A stretch of 64,000 bases of DNA, taken from NCBI GenBank assembly GCA_944470555.2, contig CALYCZ020000372.1:1-64000 (forward strand). The letters are read 5' to 3'. The stretch comes from Heterobilharzia americana (taxonomy: Eukaryota; Platyhelminthes; Trematoda; Strigeidida; Schistosomatidae). A program made the translations under genes and the position numbers. Under the pieces are notes generated by a model. That model saw only the letters and a list, made by a program, of their open reading frames with translations, searched no databases and was not told where the DNA came from. Shown piece by piece: positions 61,501 through 64,000 of the stretch (positions are counted from its first letter, which is position 1; every line of letters begins with the position of its first letter).

Positions 61501-61665
61501 ATGGTAATATATGATGAGATGTTTATGACAGAGAATCTCACACAGAAGGATATATATTCAACAGATGGCTATGATGAAGACAGCGACCTCAACAATTTCC
61601 TCTCAACACATGGATTAGACTTTGCTGAGTGGATACAGATTGCTTCCAGTATGTGTAAAAGGTGA
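61501..61665 (+). CDS. Unrecognised short acidic open frame (third copy)
   Basis: As at 3931-4095, with His to Gln near residue 17; the frame stays open. Confidence 0.2.
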   Translation: MVIYDEMFMTENLTQKDIYSTDGYDEDSDLNNFLSTHGLDFAEWIQIASSMCKR

Positions 61666-64000
61666 ACTGTGTGTTAAGCCTCTGAATCCAACACTTTAAA
61701 AGCTAATAATAATAATAATAATAATAATAATATTTTAATTGGTATAAATTTTAAACAAATACCAGTTGAACATTTACACTAATTGTAATTTGATTATCTA
61801 AGCCACATATTCTGCCAGTTTAATGTTGTATATTGCTGCATCACTTATGTATTAAATATGTAATCGGCTAAAATTATTCACCTGAATCATTCATCAGATT
61901 TCTACCATTGGATTCAATGTCTATTCATTGATTCCATGTATTCACTTTAACTCCTTGAAATTCATTCAATACTTAATCAATTAAATTTAAATAACAATGA
62001 AAAACAATGAGACAATCAGACAATTGATTGTTTATTGTTCGAATTTGTTTTACCCGTTACCGTTAAAAAAATTCCTTAGTCAATTGGTGGGAAAGCATAA
62101 ATTCACTGTTTCACTCTTTGTCGGTATGAATGAGTAAGTTATTTGAACTACAGCGGTTGATGACTGTCTGTCATTGAGTAGTATAGCCATTTCCTCAGTT
62201 GATTTACCACTCTAATTCCATATGTAACTCAGAATTATCTCAGATCAATAAATTGTTAAATTAACTTGGCGTAGAAAGTAGTGCAGAGTAATTGATACGT
62301 GTCTTATAGGGAACGGGTTTTATCCCTTAGTGTCTGGTGAAATGTGCTATATGGTTTGTCTGAAAACTAACTCAGAACTACTTGATAGCCACTGGTTTGA
62401 TATCTTTCATGGTTACCTCACCTATGAAGATTCACTAAAGCAACTGAACCTATCCTCTCACAGACAGAGTGGAGATCCATTCATGCTACAAGGGATTTGA
62501 AGAGGTGATTTCGAACCTGATGTGTCGTTATTTTTGCTTCCCACTCAGTCAGAACACCTCATCGAACAAAAAAATTGAATATACGAGGCAAAGATGAAAG
62601 CTCTCTCCATACACAACTAGTTATCTCACCGAGTAATCAACTCCTATAACAAGTGGTATCCTCATTGTCAAGCGACACATTCAAAAGAGGACTTGATGGT
62701 TGGTGGTGGGCTCAACCCCCTTACCCGTTAATCCGTGTCAGTTCGTGATGAAAACTGCTTTGAAATCAAATAATCCCAACAAACCACTCTCTCTCTCTCT
62801 CCCACAACCACTCATTGCATGCTCCTTCAATACTAAAAATTCCACCTCTTAAATATGCATCAGAACTTACTTAACCTGACCGGTTTGCAATATCATCAAT
62901 TCCATCGGGTACACAATGTACTCTGTTAGACTATCTCAAACATTTTCTCCTCATACTAAGAAATTTGAATAGTTTTAGTTTTATTACTTAACTCAATAGT
63001 GAGTAGTATATCTTAATTTCATTCAAATAAAAACAATGGTGACATTTGATGCAAACTGAATACTTTTTCAAATTCATTTTCGCTTAACTAAATTCAAACT
63101 TAATTTTTTTTATTGGATATGTTACATATTAGAAAAGTCATATAAACTGGATGACTAGATTTCTTACTGCTGACGTTGAGACTGCTGTCAGTCGTGGAAC
63201 CTGGAGTTCTTCGACTCGATGTTTGGTGGGGTCATGAGTATGTGCTACTGAGACGTCGCGTACTTACAAAGAAATCGCTGTTCAGTGCTCCCAATTCTTC
63301 CTTGGTTCTCTAAATTGAAGTGAGTCAGTGGTGAATACCAACTTGAAGTTTAAATAGTTTCCTCAACAGTAAGGTGAGCATGACCGAGAAATCAGTACAA
63401 GAAAGCCTTCAACTCTGAGAAGATAAAAGTAGTCAACATTCATCCTGTGATCATACCTCAATCAAATTCCGTTACGAACAATCAAACTTCGTGATTAGTA
63501 TACATTCTTCTATATACTAGACTGTACCTAAGACATAAAATATAATTTTACTTCTACTGTCATTGACATCAGGAGAAATTAAAAGTGATGCTTCCAAATG
63601 AATAAAGTTACATATCTCAACCAAAACGCTTATCGTCAGTAAGACTGTTGCCCTGATCTCAGTCTCCATCATCACTGTACAACCTACAACATCTTGGTGA
63701 AACACTCATAAAAAACGTCAGTGATGATTGAAGACAGATTGGTTAGTTCACACTACACTACACTACACTACACTGAGTATTTAAGCACTCGACACATTTC
63801 GATTAGAAAGTGGACCACTGACACTCAACTATCTGAAATTCTGTCATACTCAGTAGATTAGTCAACCACAGAATTTAAAAGCAGTCGACATTTTAAAAAG
63901 GTAATTACTTGACATTCCTTTTATATCGTCTAATTAATGTATTGATATCAACGAAAGGTTTGTAAAGGGTCAAAGTGTTGGAAGATAAGAAAATGCAAGA
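61666..64000. other. Non-coding part of third X copy
   Basis: Equivalent to 4096-6430 with the highest density of differences from the other copies (for example 62560-62580, 63000-63130). No gene seen. Confidence 0.5.

Overview
The window looks like nuclear DNA of a blood fluke (genus Schistosoma; species not resolved). It is AT-rich and gene-poor. It carries tRNA-headed, hammerhead-bearing Sm-alpha-type SINEs, several decayed non-LTR retrotransposons (an RTE-like lineage and a second YADD-type lineage), Penelope-like element (PLE) pieces ending in a GIY-YIG domain, and abundant tri- and tetranucleotide microsatellites. I see no bacterial-type operon, no rRNA or CRISPR array, and no complete protein gene that I recognise. 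The few coding candidates are short, exon-sized stretches listed with low confidence.

Large-scale layout: (1) 1-13091 is one copy of a big duplicated block, made of X (1-7357) and Y (7377-13091). (2) 13092-40431 is mostly single-copy. It contains LINE and SINE debris and, at 21065-27353, a tandem array of a 2.85-2.93 kb unit (2.2 copies) that ends in a pure (TA)n tract. (3) 40432-58324 is a second, fuller copy of the block: X' (40432-47760), 4.8 kb absent from copy 1 (47761-52582), then Y' (52583-58324). (4) 58324-64000 is a third copy of X, beginning inside a greatly expanded (TAG)n tract and running off the window. Copy 1 plus the missing 4.8 kb equals the TAG-to-TAG period of copy 2, about 16.85 kb. 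Copy 1 therefore looks like a deletion derivative, with 19 bp of filler at the break.

Mobile elements account for most recognisable protein similarity. Minus-strand endonuclease halves of an RTE-like LINE recur in all three X copies. Matching RT fragments lie in Y/Y' and at 36.4-37.3 kb, and 3' tails at 16.6, 29.5 and 31.7 kb. A different LINE lineage leaves an endonuclease piece at 34.1-34.6 kb and an RT piece at 38.4-39.6 kb. PLE C-termini lie at 39.9-40.1 and 49.8-50.8 kb.

The most interesting objects are: a minus-strand SINE at 40160-40575 with A and B boxes and a hammerhead ribozyme whose core residues all look intact; a second SINE at 29165-29460 with intact boxes and a nearly intact hammerhead; the tandem array with a small ORF (membrane segment plus charged coiled-coil tail) whose glutamate run changes only in whole codons between copies; and the (TAG)n breakpoint that joins the tandem blocks.
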